Counted from the stretch's first letter, positions 35,566 through 44,545 are shown. The stretch: 62,278 nucleotides of DNA from Butyricicoccus sp. (GCA_017886875.1 JAGHIZ010000060.1:1-62278), one strand, 5' to 3'. Translations and numbers: made by a program. Notes: generated by a model from the sequence alone, not told the origin.

Positions 35566-35847
35566 ATGGTCAAAGGGATTTCAAGACGTATAGTAGTAGT
35601 ACAGCCATCAGACTCTGATGTATTTGAGCAGGCGATATTTATTGTTAAAGATAAAGCACCAAAGGCGACTGATGTTATGAAAGAAGCCTGTAATATAGCT
35701 GAACAATATCTTGGCAAACCTCATGTGAAACGATATGTACGCAAACGCTGGACAAATCTACATTTATTTTTATCCGGTTTAGCTGGTGCTGGAATAGTAA
35801 GTTCATTATGGGTAATTAGCACTATTTTCTCCATTCCTTTATTTTAA
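35566..35847 (+). CDS. Small protein of unknown function with C-terminal membrane segment
   Basis: A 93-residue product from ATG 35566, seven bases after AAGGAG; an ATG two codons earlier is too close to that site. The N-terminal half is VKGISRRIVVVQPSDSDVFE, followed by an amphipathic central region. The C-terminal 25 residues (about LHLFLSGLAGAGIVSSLWVI) form one membrane helix. This fits a tail-anchored or small single-span protein. It lies 55 bases after spoIIE on the same strand and probably shares its transcript. Similar small proteins are familiar in Ruminococcaceae genomes but have no assigned role. Confidence 0.75.
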   Translation: MVKGISRRIVVVQPSDSDVFEQAIFIVKDKAPKATDVMKEACNIAEQYLGKPHVKRYVRKRWTNLHLFLSGLAGAGIVSSLWVISTIFSIPLF

Positions 35848-35870
35848 GTTATTAACGTTTTTTAAAATTC

Positions 35871-35900
35871 AGGCGATAGCTATTGCATAGGCTATCGCCT
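35871..35900 (+). terminator. Terminator after the small membrane protein
   Basis: AGGCGATAGC and GCTATCGCCT form a perfect 10-bp stem with a 10-base loop, followed by GTTGTTATTATTG. The T tract is imperfect. It separates spoIIE and its neighbour from the DedA gene. Confidence 0.75.
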
Positions 35901-35940
35901 GTTGTTATTATTGAAAATATAAGGACGGTGAAAATATACT

Positions 35941-36465
35941 ATGGACAGTATACAAAATGTTATTAAGCTTTTTGAAGAATATGGTCTGCCAATGATGGCG
36001 GCTGTGTTTTTCTGTGAATATTTAAATCTTCCCGGTTTTCCTGCAGGTATTATAATGCCCGCTGTAGGAGTGCTTATAGCACAAAGCGGGCATAATCTTA
36101 TTTTAGGTATAGCAGTATCAGTGCTTGCTGGTCTTGTGGGTTCTATTGTAATGTATGGTATATGCTATTTTGGCGGAGCACCTATTTTAAATAAATTTTT
36201 TGGTAAAAGCAAAAAGTTTCATAACTTTGTAGACCAATGTCATAAAAGGCTTGAGAATGGCGGAGGCAAAGCACTTATGATATGTAGGCTTATTCCTATG
36301 CTTAGAACTATAGTGTCTATTCCAGCGGGACTTTTGCAAATGGATATAAGAGAATATATAATCTATTCAAGTATAGGAATTACAATTTGGAATACAGTTT
36401 TAATATGTTTGGGATATTTTTTCAGCGAAGCATTTTTAGCTGGCACATTTGGGGCGTTAATATAG
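35941..36465 (+). CDS. DedA-family membrane protein
   Basis: Integral membrane protein of the DedA/SNARE-associated (VTT) family; some members flip undecaprenyl phosphate or phosphatidylethanolamine. The 174 residues are shorter than the usual 200 or so. Core motifs are present: the re-entrant helix LNLPGFPAGIIMPAVGVLIA, the glycine-rich GLVGSIVMYGICYFGG, and the signature CRLIPMLRTIVSIPAGLLQM with its arginines. ATG at 35941 follows GGACGGTGAAAATATACT, a weak ribosome binding site. Which lipid it handles cannot be inferred. Confidence 0.88.
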   Translation: MDSIQNVIKLFEEYGLPMMAAVFFCEYLNLPGFPAGIIMPAVGVLIAQSGHNLILGIAVSVLAGLVGSIVMYGICYFGGAPILNKFFGKSKKFHNFVDQCHKRLENGGGKALMICRLIPMLRTIVSIPAGLLQMDIREYIIYSSIGITIWNTVLICLGYFFSEAFLAGTFGALI

Positions 36466-36496
36466 TAACACCTCAAATGTTTTTAAGCACAAAAAA

Positions 36497-36516
36497 ACAC
36501 GCATTTTCATGCGTGT
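36497..36516. terminator. Bidirectional terminator between DedA gene and tRNA cluster
   Basis: ACACGCAT-TTTC-ATGCGTGT hairpin. Plus-strand continuation TTTAATGG; minus-strand continuation TTTTTTTGTGC, which is the stronger direction and ends the tRNA transcript. Confidence 0.85.
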
Positions 36517-36521
36517 TTTAA

Positions 36522-36597
36522 TGGTGGAAGTTAACGGGCTCGAACCGCTGACCCTCTGCTTGTAAGGCAGATGCTCTCCCAGCTGAGCTAAACTTCC
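36522..36597 (-). tRNA. tRNA-Val (anticodon UAC)
   Basis: A 76-base cloverleaf on the minus strand. Acceptor GGAAGTT pairs with AACTTCC, followed by an encoded ACCA end. D-arm AGCTCAGCTGGGAGAGC, anticodon loop CTTACAA and T-loop GGTTCGAGCC are regular. Confidence 0.97.
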
Positions 36598-36601
36598 GAA
36601 A

Positions 36602-36676
36602 TGGTGACCCGTACGGGACTCGAACCCGTGTTACCGCCGTGAAAGGGCGGTGTCTTAACCGCTTGACCAACGGGCC
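36602..36676 (-). tRNA. tRNA-Glu (anticodon UUC)
   Basis: A 75-base cloverleaf on the minus strand. Acceptor GGCCCGT pairs with ACGGGTC, encoded CCA end. Anticodon stem CCGCC/GGCGG with loop CTTTCAC; T-arm ACGGGTTCGAGTCCCGT. Confidence 0.97.
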
Positions 36677-36680
36677 AAAA

Positions 36681-36757
36681 TGGTAGCGGTAATTGGACTT
36701 GAACCAATGACCTTTCGGGTATGAACCGAACGCTCTAGCCAACTAAGCTATACCGCC
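36681..36757 (-). tRNA. tRNA-Met, elongator (anticodon CAU)
   Basis: A 77-base cloverleaf on the minus strand, acceptor GGCGGTA, encoded CCA. Anticodon stem TTCGG/CCGAA with loop TTCATAC. The paired first base and the D-arm AGCTTAGTTGGCTAGAGC match elongator tRNA-Met of Firmicutes rather than the initiator. First gene of the cluster. Confidence 0.95.
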
Positions 36758-36824
36758 ATTTTGTTAAGTTGTTGTCGTTTTGTTTTCGGCTTTTGTTTGC
36801 CGTCACTCATCAGCGACATGATTT

Positions 36825-36853
36825 ATTATATACACTTACACCCCATTTGTCAA
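36825..36853 (-). promoter_or_regulatory. Consensus promoter of the Met-Glu-Val tRNA cluster
   Basis: Minus-strand TTGACA (36848-36853), exactly 17 bases, TATAAT (36825-36830). Both hexamers are perfect, as expected for a stable-RNA operon. Confidence 0.93.
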
Positions 36854-36927
36854 CACTTTTTTTCATATTTTTTTATAATTTTTTACGTTGTTTTTAAAAG
36901 TTTTAAAAAACGCTATTTTTAGCATTT

Positions 36928-37671
36928 TTAGCCCATTATATTCTTATAAAAGTTCTCATTCCAAGTGTGTGTTTTTTTAAGTTCATCACTTGTTTTTAAA
37001 AAATATTCACGAATTATTTTTTGACCTTGGTCTGGAATAGGGTCATCAAAGGTGCAATCTATATAGTAAATCTCATCATCTATTTTGACAGCATTCCAGC
37101 TATGGTTCATTTGAGAGTCGGATATGTATATTGACTCAATCCCTATAGCCTCACACATCATCATAAAAGCTCTTGCATAGCCTGAGCATACCGCCTTTCC
37201 ATCTACTAACGCACCATAAGCAGTAAAAGGAGCACTTGTACCGTCTAATACTTCTTGCTCGGCTGCCTCTACATCATATTTACAGTTTAATATTAAATAA
37301 TCATGCAAAGCAGCAATTTTATCTTGTGTGCTTTCCAATCCTTCAGTTTGATTTATAGCTATTTTTTCAGCTAATTCCTTAGCTTGTATTTGTTGTGCAT
37401 TATTAGGTATATTAACACTTATTTCTGTAAGCCCTATTTGATATGACACCAATTCCAAAGAAAATGCAAATGGATATATTGCTTCTAAACTATCAAAAAT
37501 CAAATCACCATCTACATTATCAATCATAAATAGAGCACTATTTTCATTATTATCTAAATTATTTTTCATTTCTATTGCCGTATCAAGTGGAGAACTGGTT
37601 TTTTTAACTGGCAATTCACAACCTGAAAGCATAATAATACCCAAAGCCAAAAGAGCTAATATACGTTTCAT
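36928..37671 (-). CDS. Transglutaminase-like lipoprotein
   Basis: Predicted surface lipoprotein: MKRILALLALGIIMLSGC has a lipobox with C18 as the modified residue. A transglutaminase/protease-fold core occupies about 115-215, with the catalytic triad C162 (KAVCSGYA), H190 (NHSWNAVK) and D205 (YYIDCTFDD). The 247-residue length suggests one catalytic domain and no substrate domain. Substrates of bacterial proteins of this type are mostly unknown; peptide cleavage or crosslinking at the cell wall is possible. It is the last gene of the ddl-to-here run, but a terminator-like hairpin lies just before it. Confidence 0.85.
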   Translation of the reverse strand: MKRILALLALGIIMLSGCELPVKKTSSPLDTAIEMKNNLDNNENSALFMIDNVDGDLIFDSLEAIYPFAFSLELVSYQIGLTEISVNIPNNAQQIQAKELAEKIAINQTEGLESTQDKIAALHDYLILNCKYDVEAAEQEVLDGTSAPFTAYGALVDGKAVCSGYARAFMMMCEAIGIESIYISDSQMNHSWNAVKIDDEIYYIDCTFDDPIPDQGQKIIREYFLKTSDELKKTHTWNENFYKNIMG

Positions 37672-37698
37672 AAAAATAGCACCTCTATAAAGAAATCA

Positions 37699-37727
37699 AA
37701 GCGGACAGCCTTAATGACTATCCGCTT
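37699..37727 (-). terminator. Intercistronic terminator-like hairpin
   Basis: A 12-bp stem with two G-U pairs (minus strand AAGCGGATAGTC / GGCTGTCCGCTT), loop about 5 bases, followed by TGATTTCTTT. It would reduce transcription into the transglutaminase gene. Confidence 0.65.
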
Positions 37728-37732
37728 ATATT

Positions 37733-38506
37733 TTACATTAGTTTCACAGTATAGTATACAGCTGTAATAAATAAATATGCTGCTACAGCAAAAATAGAAT
37801 AAAGTGCCATGCTTGTAAAAGCTCCAACTGCAACTAAAATAGTCATAATAACAGGAGTTATAAATAACATAGTGTATGCATTCTTTGAGAAATTAAAGTT
37901 ATATTCTTTATTTTTTAGTTTTAAAGTGCCATTATTAGCTTTAATTTTATTAACAATAATCACTTGAGCCAATAAATAAACAACCATAACCGCTAAAGAT
38001 GCATAAGTTAGATATTTAAAATTTGCACTTGAAATAGCACGTTTTATAATAAACAATAGCACAGCTGCAACGCCGCCATTAAATGCTATGGCTACAAATT
38101 CCGGCTGATATGAATGATAAATCAAATAATAAACAGCAAGTGCAGGCAATACAGCATAAAAGATTTTAAATACAGGGAACAAAAAATAATATATTAAAAC
38201 AAAAATAACAAGAGAAATAGCAAATGTTAGTAAAACATTTCGCCCTGTTATAATCTTCATAGATGTATTAATATGGTTTTTAATTTCACGAATAATCATA
38301 AATAAACCAGTAATTACACCTAATATAGAAATACCTATTAACACTTTTATAAGCGTAATACCAGCGAGGTATGAAACACCATTACTAACAAGGTTTTTAA
38401 CGCCCATAAGTAGCAATACACCGCCAAGGCATAAACTAAAGACTATTAAAACTTTATTAGTAATATATTCTTCTTCCTTCTTTTGAGGCACATTATTTGC
38501 CGCCAA
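37733..38506 (-). CDS. Multi-span membrane protein of unknown function
   Basis: About 257 residues with seven or eight hydrophobic segments (starting near VLIVFSLCLGGVLLLMGVKN) and few charged loops. No catalytic motif was seen. The start is probably TTG 38506, which has GGAG eight bases upstream. A TTG three codons earlier is too close to that site, and no ATG lies near the conserved beginning. It follows rsmE by 24 bases. The function is not recognised. Confidence 0.75.
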   Translation of the reverse strand: MAANNVPQKKEEEYITNKVLIVFSLCLGGVLLLMGVKNLVSNGVSYLAGITLIKVLIGISILGVITGLFMIIREIKNHINTSMKIITGRNVLLTFAISLVIFVLIYYFLFPVFKIFYAVLPALAVYYLIYHSYQPEFVAIAFNGGVAAVLLFIIKRAISSANFKYLTYASLAVMVVYLLAQVIIVNKIKANNGTLKLKNKEYNFNFSKNAYTMLFITPVIMTILVAVGAFTSMALYSIFAVAAYLFITAVYYTVKLM

Positions 38507-38530
38507 AAAAATCAACTCCAGTCTAAAAAT

Positions 38531-39262
38531 TTAAATATTTCCACTTTCATACATAACAATACTAAGAGCTACAAGTGGTGCGGTTTCACATCTTAAAATA
38601 CGTTTACCAAGTGAAACACTTTGCATATTAGCATTTATTGCTGCTTTAACTTCACTATCATCAAATCCGCCTTCTGGCCCTACCATAAGAGCAACAGATG
38701 AAATTTGTTTGCCAGATAACACGCTTTTAATACCTGTATCTTGCTCATTTTCATATAAAAATAGTGCAAATTGGTATTCAATAGCTTGTTTTATAGCCTG
38801 CTCATGAGTTAAAACATCGCAAACTTCTGGAATAATTCCACGACCTGATTGCATTGCTGCTTCTTTAGCTATTTTACGCCATCTATCGCATTTTTTACGC
38901 ATAGATTTTTCATCAGGACGTGAAACACTTCTTTTAGCTATATATGGCACAATTTTTTTTGCACCAAGTTCTACTGCTTTTTGGATAATAAAATCCATTT
39001 TATCACCCTTTGGTAGTGCCATATAAAGTGTTACATCAGCTTTAGCTTCACCTATAGAATTTGTTATTTCTATAATTTTACAGCAAACGCTATCTTTTTG
39101 CAAGCTTTCTATTTGACAATTATAATCATTGTCTTTACAGTCGCAAATAACTAACTGTTCACCTATTTTCATACGAAGCACTTTTATTATATGGTGTGCA
39201 TCTTCACCTGTTATTATTATTTGCTCGCCTTGTGGCTTTTCATCAATAAAAAATCTTGGCAT
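38531..39262 (-). CDS. rsmE: 16S rRNA (uracil(1498)-N3)-methyltransferase
   Basis: SPOUT methyltransferase that modifies U1498 of 16S rRNA. The 243 residues begin with an OB-like domain (MPRFFIDEKPQGEQIIITGE, DAHHIIKVLRMKIGE). The knot domain follows, with KGDKMDFIIQKAVELGAKKI, MVGPEGGFDDSEV and SLGKRILRCETAPLVALSIV. It starts 9 bases after the prmA stop, the usual prmA-rsmE pairing of Firmicutes. Confidence 0.95.
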   Translation of the reverse strand: MPRFFIDEKPQGEQIIITGEDAHHIIKVLRMKIGEQLVICDCKDNDYNCQIESLQKDSVCCKIIEITNSIGEAKADVTLYMALPKGDKMDFIIQKAVELGAKKIVPYIAKRSVSRPDEKSMRKKCDRWRKIAKEAAMQSGRGIIPEVCDVLTHEQAIKQAIEYQFALFLYENEQDTGIKSVLSGKQISSVALMVGPEGGFDDSEVKAAINANMQSVSLGKRILRCETAPLVALSIVMYESGNI

Positions 39263-39271
39263 TTTATACCT

Positions 39272-40243
39272 CTAAGCATTAGCTTTTTTAGCGGTAAAAG
39301 CAGTCCAGTCATCACTTGAAGCACGTTTTAAAATAGTAAAACCCGCTTTAACAAGTGCATCTTGTACTTCATCTGCACGTTCATTTAGTATACCAGAGCA
39401 TATCAAAGTACCATCATTTTTAAGCTTATCCCAAAACATATTGCTCATACCAATTATTACATCTGCTACAATATTAGCAACAATAATATCATAATCCTTG
39501 CCGATTTCCTCAGCAAGAGCAGGGTTTTTAAGTGCATCACCATGCAGTTTTCTGCCTAAAGTGACATTATTTCGTTCTGCATTTTCAGCCGCACAGGTTA
39601 AACAATGCTCATCAATATCAACAATGGTGTCAGGTTTAGCACCAAGCATACCCGCAGCGATTGCAAGAATACCTGAACCAGTACCCATATCAAGCAGTTT
39701 TTCTCCGCCTTTAATTGTTTCCTCTAGTGCAGTCATACAAAGCTGTGTTGTATCATGAGTACCTGTACCAAAACTTGAAGCTGGGTCTATTTCAAGTATA
39801 GTTCTGCCTTGAGTATCCTCAACAGTTTCCCAAGAAGGCTTGATTATAAAGGTTTTACCAACTGGAAATGGTTTAAAATATTGTTTCCAACCCCATTCCC
39901 AATCTTCTTGACGGGTTAGACTTGTTTCGGTTACAAGTCTGCCATAAGCATTATTTTCATCTTGACTTTTAAGCTCATTTAATTTTTCACATAATAATTT
40001 ATATTGTGCTTTGCCTTCTTCATCATCAGAAAGATAAATTTTAATTTTAGTTTCTTGAGAAGATAGCTCTTTTTTTAGGTTTTCATCAACATAATCCCAA
40101 TAGATTTCAGTATCCTGTAAAAACTCCTCAAAATCGGCTGCATCTTCAAGGGCATAACCTTCTATGCCCTGCTCATCAAGTAAATCGGTAACAGGCATAA
40201 TGCCCTCAGTTGAAGTAAATATAGTAACTTCAGTCCAATCCAA
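39272..40243 (-). CDS. prmA: Ribosomal protein L11 methyltransferase
   Basis: S-adenosylmethionine-dependent enzyme that trimethylates ribosomal protein L11. The 323 residues comprise an N-terminal L11-recognition domain (MDWTEVTIFTSTEGIMPVTD) and a class I methyltransferase domain. Signature boxes are DPASSFGTGTHDTTQLCM, the SAM loop LLDMGTGSGILAIAAGMLGA and DIIVANIVADVIIGM. In an operon between the 339-residue homocysteine-methyltransferase-like gene and rsmE. Confidence 0.95.
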   Translation of the reverse strand: MDWTEVTIFTSTEGIMPVTDLLDEQGIEGYALEDAADFEEFLQDTEIYWDYVDENLKKELSSQETKIKIYLSDDEEGKAQYKLLCEKLNELKSQDENNAYGRLVTETSLTRQEDWEWGWKQYFKPFPVGKTFIIKPSWETVEDTQGRTILEIDPASSFGTGTHDTTQLCMTALEETIKGGEKLLDMGTGSGILAIAAGMLGAKPDTIVDIDEHCLTCAAENAERNNVTLGRKLHGDALKNPALAEEIGKDYDIIVANIVADVIIGMSNMFWDKLKNDGTLICSGILNERADEVQDALVKAGFTILKRASSDDWTAFTAKKANA

Positions 40244-40270
40244 TTTTAATACCTCTTTTCATAATATAAA

Positions 40271-41290
40271 TTATAACCAAATCATTCCGTATTTTTTACA
40301 AAAATATTTAGCAACTTCAGGTGTAAGCTCCCAAGTACCATCATAAATAGCAAGACCTGAATAAATTCTAAGAGCTTTTTCTAATAGCTCAGGAGTTGTT
40401 GCACAAAGGCACACTGGACGGGTTAACATATAAAGGTCTTCTTCAAGATTATAAAGGTCATCTTCTTCTGTAAGCATAAGTTTAAGAGCAGCTGCTTCTT
40501 CATCTTCTATTTCAAGAAGTCGTTCTTGAAGCTTATGGTCACATTCTATTTCATCAGAAATATCTGTAACAGCGTCAATAAAATGAGCATCTCTACCATC
40601 TGGTGCTAAAATATAGTCGTCATGGTCACGACTAGCCGTTCTACCTGATTTATATTTTTTTAATGTATTGCAAAGCATATCTGCATTTTCATTTTCATCA
40701 GGTAATAAAATTTCAACATTGGTAAGCTTAATATTATCATTAAGCCATTCGGTAGGTACACGCACACCTATGGAAATTCTAGCATAAGGTGCAACTCTTT
40801 CCAAAGTATCTTCTAAATGTTCAGGTATATCAGATGTAAACACAACAGTTGACACACCTATACGTTGCAAAACACCTAAAGCGGCAAGTGCATCTGTATT
40901 ATCATGCATTCTTGCATCTTCACCAACATGAATTTCAGTTACAATACTTTTACCACATAAATCTGTTATAGAAATAACTGCGGCTCTCAATGATTGAAAA
41001 TCATCTGCACCATGTAAATAATAAAATGAAGAATTATCATGCATTTGATTTTTAAAATGCTTTTTACAAAGTGCTATATACTGTTCTGTTACTGGAAATT
41101 CAAACTGCTCTTGCTTTTTAGGGCATTTAAGAGTTATTCCATAAGGTAAATGCTTTATTTTTTCGGTCTGCACAAACTCATTTTTTGAGTGAGTTATAAC
41201 TGCAGCTATATCATTTTTATTTGCTAAAACAAAATCTTTATCCTTTGCCTCAGCAATTATTTGACGTGTACACGATTGACAGGGTTCCAT
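40271..41290 (-). CDS. Degenerate homocysteine S-methyltransferase-like protein
   Basis: I do not recognise this 339-residue protein with certainty. The start is set at ATG 41290, right after GGGAGGAAAT. Residues about 105-180 (SITDLCGKSIVTEIHVGEDA, ALAALGVLQRIGVSTVVF, LERVAPYARISIGVRVP) follow the pattern of the homocysteine-binding barrel of MetH/BHMT enzymes. The zinc cysteines (NC and GGCC) are missing; FTSDIP stands where NC would be. The C-terminal part (PELLEKALRIYSGLAIYDGT) resembles the end of pterin-binding barrels. An N-terminal CxxC pair (EPCQSC) is present. A catalytically altered relative is the best guess. In the ddl-prmA operon. Confidence 0.45.
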   Translation of the reverse strand: MEPCQSCTRQIIAEAKDKDFVLANKNDIAAVITHSKNEFVQTEKIKHLPYGITLKCPKKQEQFEFPVTEQYIALCKKHFKNQMHDNSSFYYLHGADDFQSLRAAVISITDLCGKSIVTEIHVGEDARMHDNTDALAALGVLQRIGVSTVVFTSDIPEHLEDTLERVAPYARISIGVRVPTEWLNDNIKLTNVEILLPDENENADMLCNTLKKYKSGRTASRDHDDYILAPDGRDAHFIDAVTDISDEIECDHKLQERLLEIEDEEAAALKLMLTEEDDLYNLEEDLYMLTRPVCLCATTPELLEKALRIYSGLAIYDGTWELTPEVAKYFCKKYGMIWL

Positions 41291-41318
41291 ATTTCCTCCC
41301 ATTTTATTTTCCGGTTAA

Positions 41319-42812
41319 TTATGCAGCTTCAAAGCTACCGTCTGACAGTGAAGTATAACGAATTGGCTGTAATGCAGCTTTTTTACAAAGCTCAAGTGCA
41401 GTATCATAGCAATCATCATCAGTTCCTTCACCAACGGCTTTTAATTCGTTTATTCTAATTTCTAACTTTTCTAATGTGCTAGTGCCAGCTGAAATACCTG
41501 CTGTTAATCCTTCATCTTCTTGAAACTCTCTTAATGCTGCAAGCATATTTGTGTCAAATGTATCTTGCACAGTATCCATATAACCTAAAAGGTATAATCT
41601 ACCCGAAAGTGCATGAACCTGTTCAGATTTATCACCATATTTTATTGTAGAATTAAAATCTAACTCTGGTAGTTGAGATAAAGCAGTATCAATAATACTG
41701 TTATCTGAAATTTGTACAGTAGGTGTTATGCCCTTGCCTTCCCAGCAACCAGATATAGGTAAATTCATTTCCATACATGTTATAACAAGCTTATATTTTG
41801 AAGAAAGCATATCGAAATGATATTGACCTTGTCCTTTACCGTAAGTAGTTGTACCAACCACTTCAGCTGTACCAGTTTCTTTTAGTATGCCCGCTAAAAG
41901 TTCAGCCGCAGAGGCTGTATTTTCATCTACAAGCACACATATTTCATTAAGTGGTAAACCTGTACCTTGTGAATAATGTTTTTCAAATCCGCCTTGGTCT
42001 TCACGCCATTGTATGCCGCCCATATATGTGCCATCAGTTTCGATTATTAAATCAGCCATCTGCCAAGCTACATCTACAAGACCACCACCATTAGCACGTA
42101 AATCCAAGATAACAGCTTTTGTGTTTTTCTCGTCAAGACCATTCCATATTTGCTCAAATTCCTCAAAATCACTTTGTGAGCCCATAGCCTCAACTCTTAT
42201 ATATTCTATACCGTCTTCAACTGTATAATTTGATACATAACTTGGTGTAATATATGCTCTTGTTAAATCAAATTCAAGAGTTTTATTATCTCTTAGTATA
42301 GTTATTTTTACTTGAGTTCCTGCCTCGCCCCTTAGCATTTCCCCAATTTTTGACATTTCCATATTTTCTATGGAAGTATCATCTATTTTTATAATTTCGT
42401 CCCCATATTTAAACCCTGCATTATCTGCTGGACTACCCTTTTCCACATCAATTACTGTGATTTTGCCACTCTGATTTTGTACTGTAACACCTATACCACT
42501 TGTTTCAACCAGTGTAGCGAAACCCTGTTCATACTGACTTTTGGTTAAAAACATAGAGTGAGTATCAAGTGTTTTTAAATAATCATTTACAACTTCTTGT
42601 AGCTTGTCTGGATTTTGCTCAATATAAGCATTTTTTTCAGCTACTTCTTCGCTTGACATCTCATTATTTTGAGTAAATAGACTATTTTGTTCTATTTTCT
42701 GCAAAACAAAATCAAATTGTGTTTGTGGTGTACCTGTGAAGGCTGTTGCACTTGTAAAAGTAATAACTGAAGCTATAGCAAGTGCTGCAAATTTTTTGAT
42801 TTGGCGAAACAT
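41319..42812 (-). CDS. S41-family C-terminal processing protease
   Basis: Exported serine protease of the CtpA/Prc group, 497 residues. It begins with a signal peptide or anchor (KKFAALAIASVITFTSATAF). A PDZ domain (about 115-175, GIGVTVQNQSGKITVIDVEK) is followed by the protease core. The core has VILDLRANGGGLVDVAW, the catalytic Ser in VDENTASAAELLAGIL and the catalytic Lys in TTYGKGQGQ. The C-terminal part resembles a peptidoglycan-binding repeat (LGYMDTVQDTFDTNMLAALR), which suggests wall attachment. Operon neighbour of argS (38-base gap). Confidence 0.92.
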   Translation of the reverse strand: MFRQIKKFAALAIASVITFTSATAFTGTPQTQFDFVLQKIEQNSLFTQNNEMSSEEVAEKNAYIEQNPDKLQEVVNDYLKTLDTHSMFLTKSQYEQGFATLVETSGIGVTVQNQSGKITVIDVEKGSPADNAGFKYGDEIIKIDDTSIENMEMSKIGEMLRGEAGTQVKITILRDNKTLEFDLTRAYITPSYVSNYTVEDGIEYIRVEAMGSQSDFEEFEQIWNGLDEKNTKAVILDLRANGGGLVDVAWQMADLIIETDGTYMGGIQWREDQGGFEKHYSQGTGLPLNEICVLVDENTASAAELLAGILKETGTAEVVGTTTYGKGQGQYHFDMLSSKYKLVITCMEMNLPISGCWEGKGITPTVQISDNSIIDTALSQLPELDFNSTIKYGDKSEQVHALSGRLYLLGYMDTVQDTFDTNMLAALREFQEDEGLTAGISAGTSTLEKLEIRINELKAVGEGTDDDCYDTALELCKKAALQPIRYTSLSDGSFEAA

Positions 42813-42850
42813 AAAAACGCCTCCTTTTTTTAGGGATTGGGGTTATATAA

Positions 42851-44545
42851 TTACATATGCTCAGGAGCATCTACACCTATCATACCAAGCACATTTTTGA
42901 TAGTTTGAGCTGCTGCTTTACATAGCATTAAACGAGCGTCACGAATAGCTGACTCAGCATCATTTACACGACAGGAATTATAAAATCTATGGAATTGAGC
43001 TGCAAGACTTACACCGTATTTGTTCATCTGTGAAGGGTCTCTATCATTTGCAGCACTAATAATTTCCTCTGGAAGCTGTGCAATAACACGAATAAGTGCC
43101 TTTTCATCATTTTCGGTTAACACAGTTAAGTCAACATCTTCTACATTTGGAAGTGCATGACCGTTTTCTGTTGCACTCTTGATAACAGAGCAAATTCTAG
43201 CATGAGCATACTGAACATAATAAAGAGGGTTTTCACTATCCTGCTTTACAGCTAAATCAAGGTCAAATTCCATCTGAGTTTCAGCAGCACGAGAGTTAAA
43301 GAAGAAACGAGCTGCATCAACTGGAATTTCATCAAGCAAATCAGAAAGGGTTAAACTTTTGCCTGTACGTTTGCTCATACGCACAACTTCACCGCCCTGC
43401 ATCATACGTACAAGCTGCATAAGTACAATTTCAAGACGCTCAGAACCATTTAAACCAATAGCATCAAGTGCTCTTTGCAGACGTGCCACATGTCCATGGT
43501 GGTCAGCACCCCAAATATTAATTACTCTATCAAAATGACGTGTTTCAAACTTATTTCTATGATAAGCTATATCGGCTGCAAAATAAGTATAGAAACCATT
43601 TGCACGACGAAGCACATCATCTTTTTCCGCACCAAATGCAGTGGAACGCAGCCATAAAGCACCATCTTTTTCATATGTTACACCAGCATCAGAAAGCATT
43701 TTAACAGTTTCCTCAACTGCACCAGACTGATGAAGTGTGCTTTCTCTAAACCATACATCATAAGTGATTTTATAACGAGCTAAATCACGCTGCATTTTTT
43801 CGATATTATGTGGCAGACCAAAACCAACAATAGCATCAAAACGTTCTTCTTCTGTCATATCAAGCAGTTTATCACCATGAGCATCAACAAGCATTTGAGC
43901 AAGCTCTTTGATATCTGCACCTTGATACCAAGAAGGGTCAAATTCAATAGCATCTTCACCCTTGATAATCTGAATATATCTACCTTCAACAGAATGAGCG
44001 AACTTGTCCACCTGATTACCAGCGTCATTTATATAAAATTCTCTTGTTACATCATGACCTGCCCAGCTTAACACTTCGGCTAGACAGTCACCTAATACAC
44101 CACCACGAGCATTACCCATATGCATAGGACCTGTTGGGTTTGCGGATACAAACTCAACCATAATTTTCTCTGGATTTTCTAGCTTGGTTTTACCGTAGTT
44201 TTCACCCTCTAAAACAGCGGTTTTCAGTGCATTTTTATACCAATCCATATTATATGTGAAATTGATAAAACCAGCACCAGCAATATCAACCTTAGCAAAA
44301 CAAGTACCATCAAGCTCCATATTTTCAACTAGAGCTTCAGCAATTTTTCTTGGTGGCATACGAAGCAATTTTGCACACTGCATAGCAACAGTGCTTGCCC
44401 AGTCGCCATTGCTTGCATCTTTTGGTGTTTCAACTGCTATTTTTGGCAGTTCTGCCTGTGGAAGTAAGCCCTGTGAAACCGCTTTTTCATATGCTGCCTT
44501 AACAATATTTGAAACCTCAATTCTTGCATTTTCCATTAAGTTCAT
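42851..44545 (-). CDS. argS: Arginyl-tRNA synthetase
   Basis: Class I synthetase charging tRNA-Arg. The 564 residues have the Arg-specific N-terminal domain (about 1-110) and the HIGH-type motif VSANPTGPMHMGNARGG. The KMSKS-type motif is RMSKRTGKSLTLSDLLDE. A helical DALR anticodon-binding domain ends in LCKAAAQTIKNVLGMIGVDA. GGAG lies about 12 bases ahead of the ATG. It lies 18 bases after the DUF1934 gene, a pairing often seen in Firmicutes. Confidence 0.97.
   Translation of the reverse strand: MNLMENARIEVSNIVKAAYEKAVSQGLLPQAELPKIAVETPKDASNGDWASTVAMQCAKLLRMPPRKIAEALVENMELDGTCFAKVDIAGAGFINFTYNMDWYKNALKTAVLEGENYGKTKLENPEKIMVEFVSANPTGPMHMGNARGGVLGDCLAEVLSWAGHDVTREFYINDAGNQVDKFAHSVEGRYIQIIKGEDAIEFDPSWYQGADIKELAQMLVDAHGDKLLDMTEEERFDAIVGFGLPHNIEKMQRDLARYKITYDVWFRESTLHQSGAVEETVKMLSDAGVTYEKDGALWLRSTAFGAEKDDVLRRANGFYTYFAADIAYHRNKFETRHFDRVINIWGADHHGHVARLQRALDAIGLNGSERLEIVLMQLVRMMQGGEVVRMSKRTGKSLTLSDLLDEIPVDAARFFFNSRAAETQMEFDLDLAVKQDSENPLYYVQYAHARICSVIKSATENGHALPNVEDVDLTVLTENDEKALIRVIAQLPEEIISAANDRDPSQMNKYGVSLAAQFHRFYNSCRVNDAESAIRDARLMLCKAAAQTIKNVLGMIGVDAPEHM

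Noticed and set aside
36518-36742. A 74-codon minus-strand frame through the tRNA cluster.
   Set aside because: It only translates tRNA-Met, tRNA-Glu and tRNA-Val sequence.
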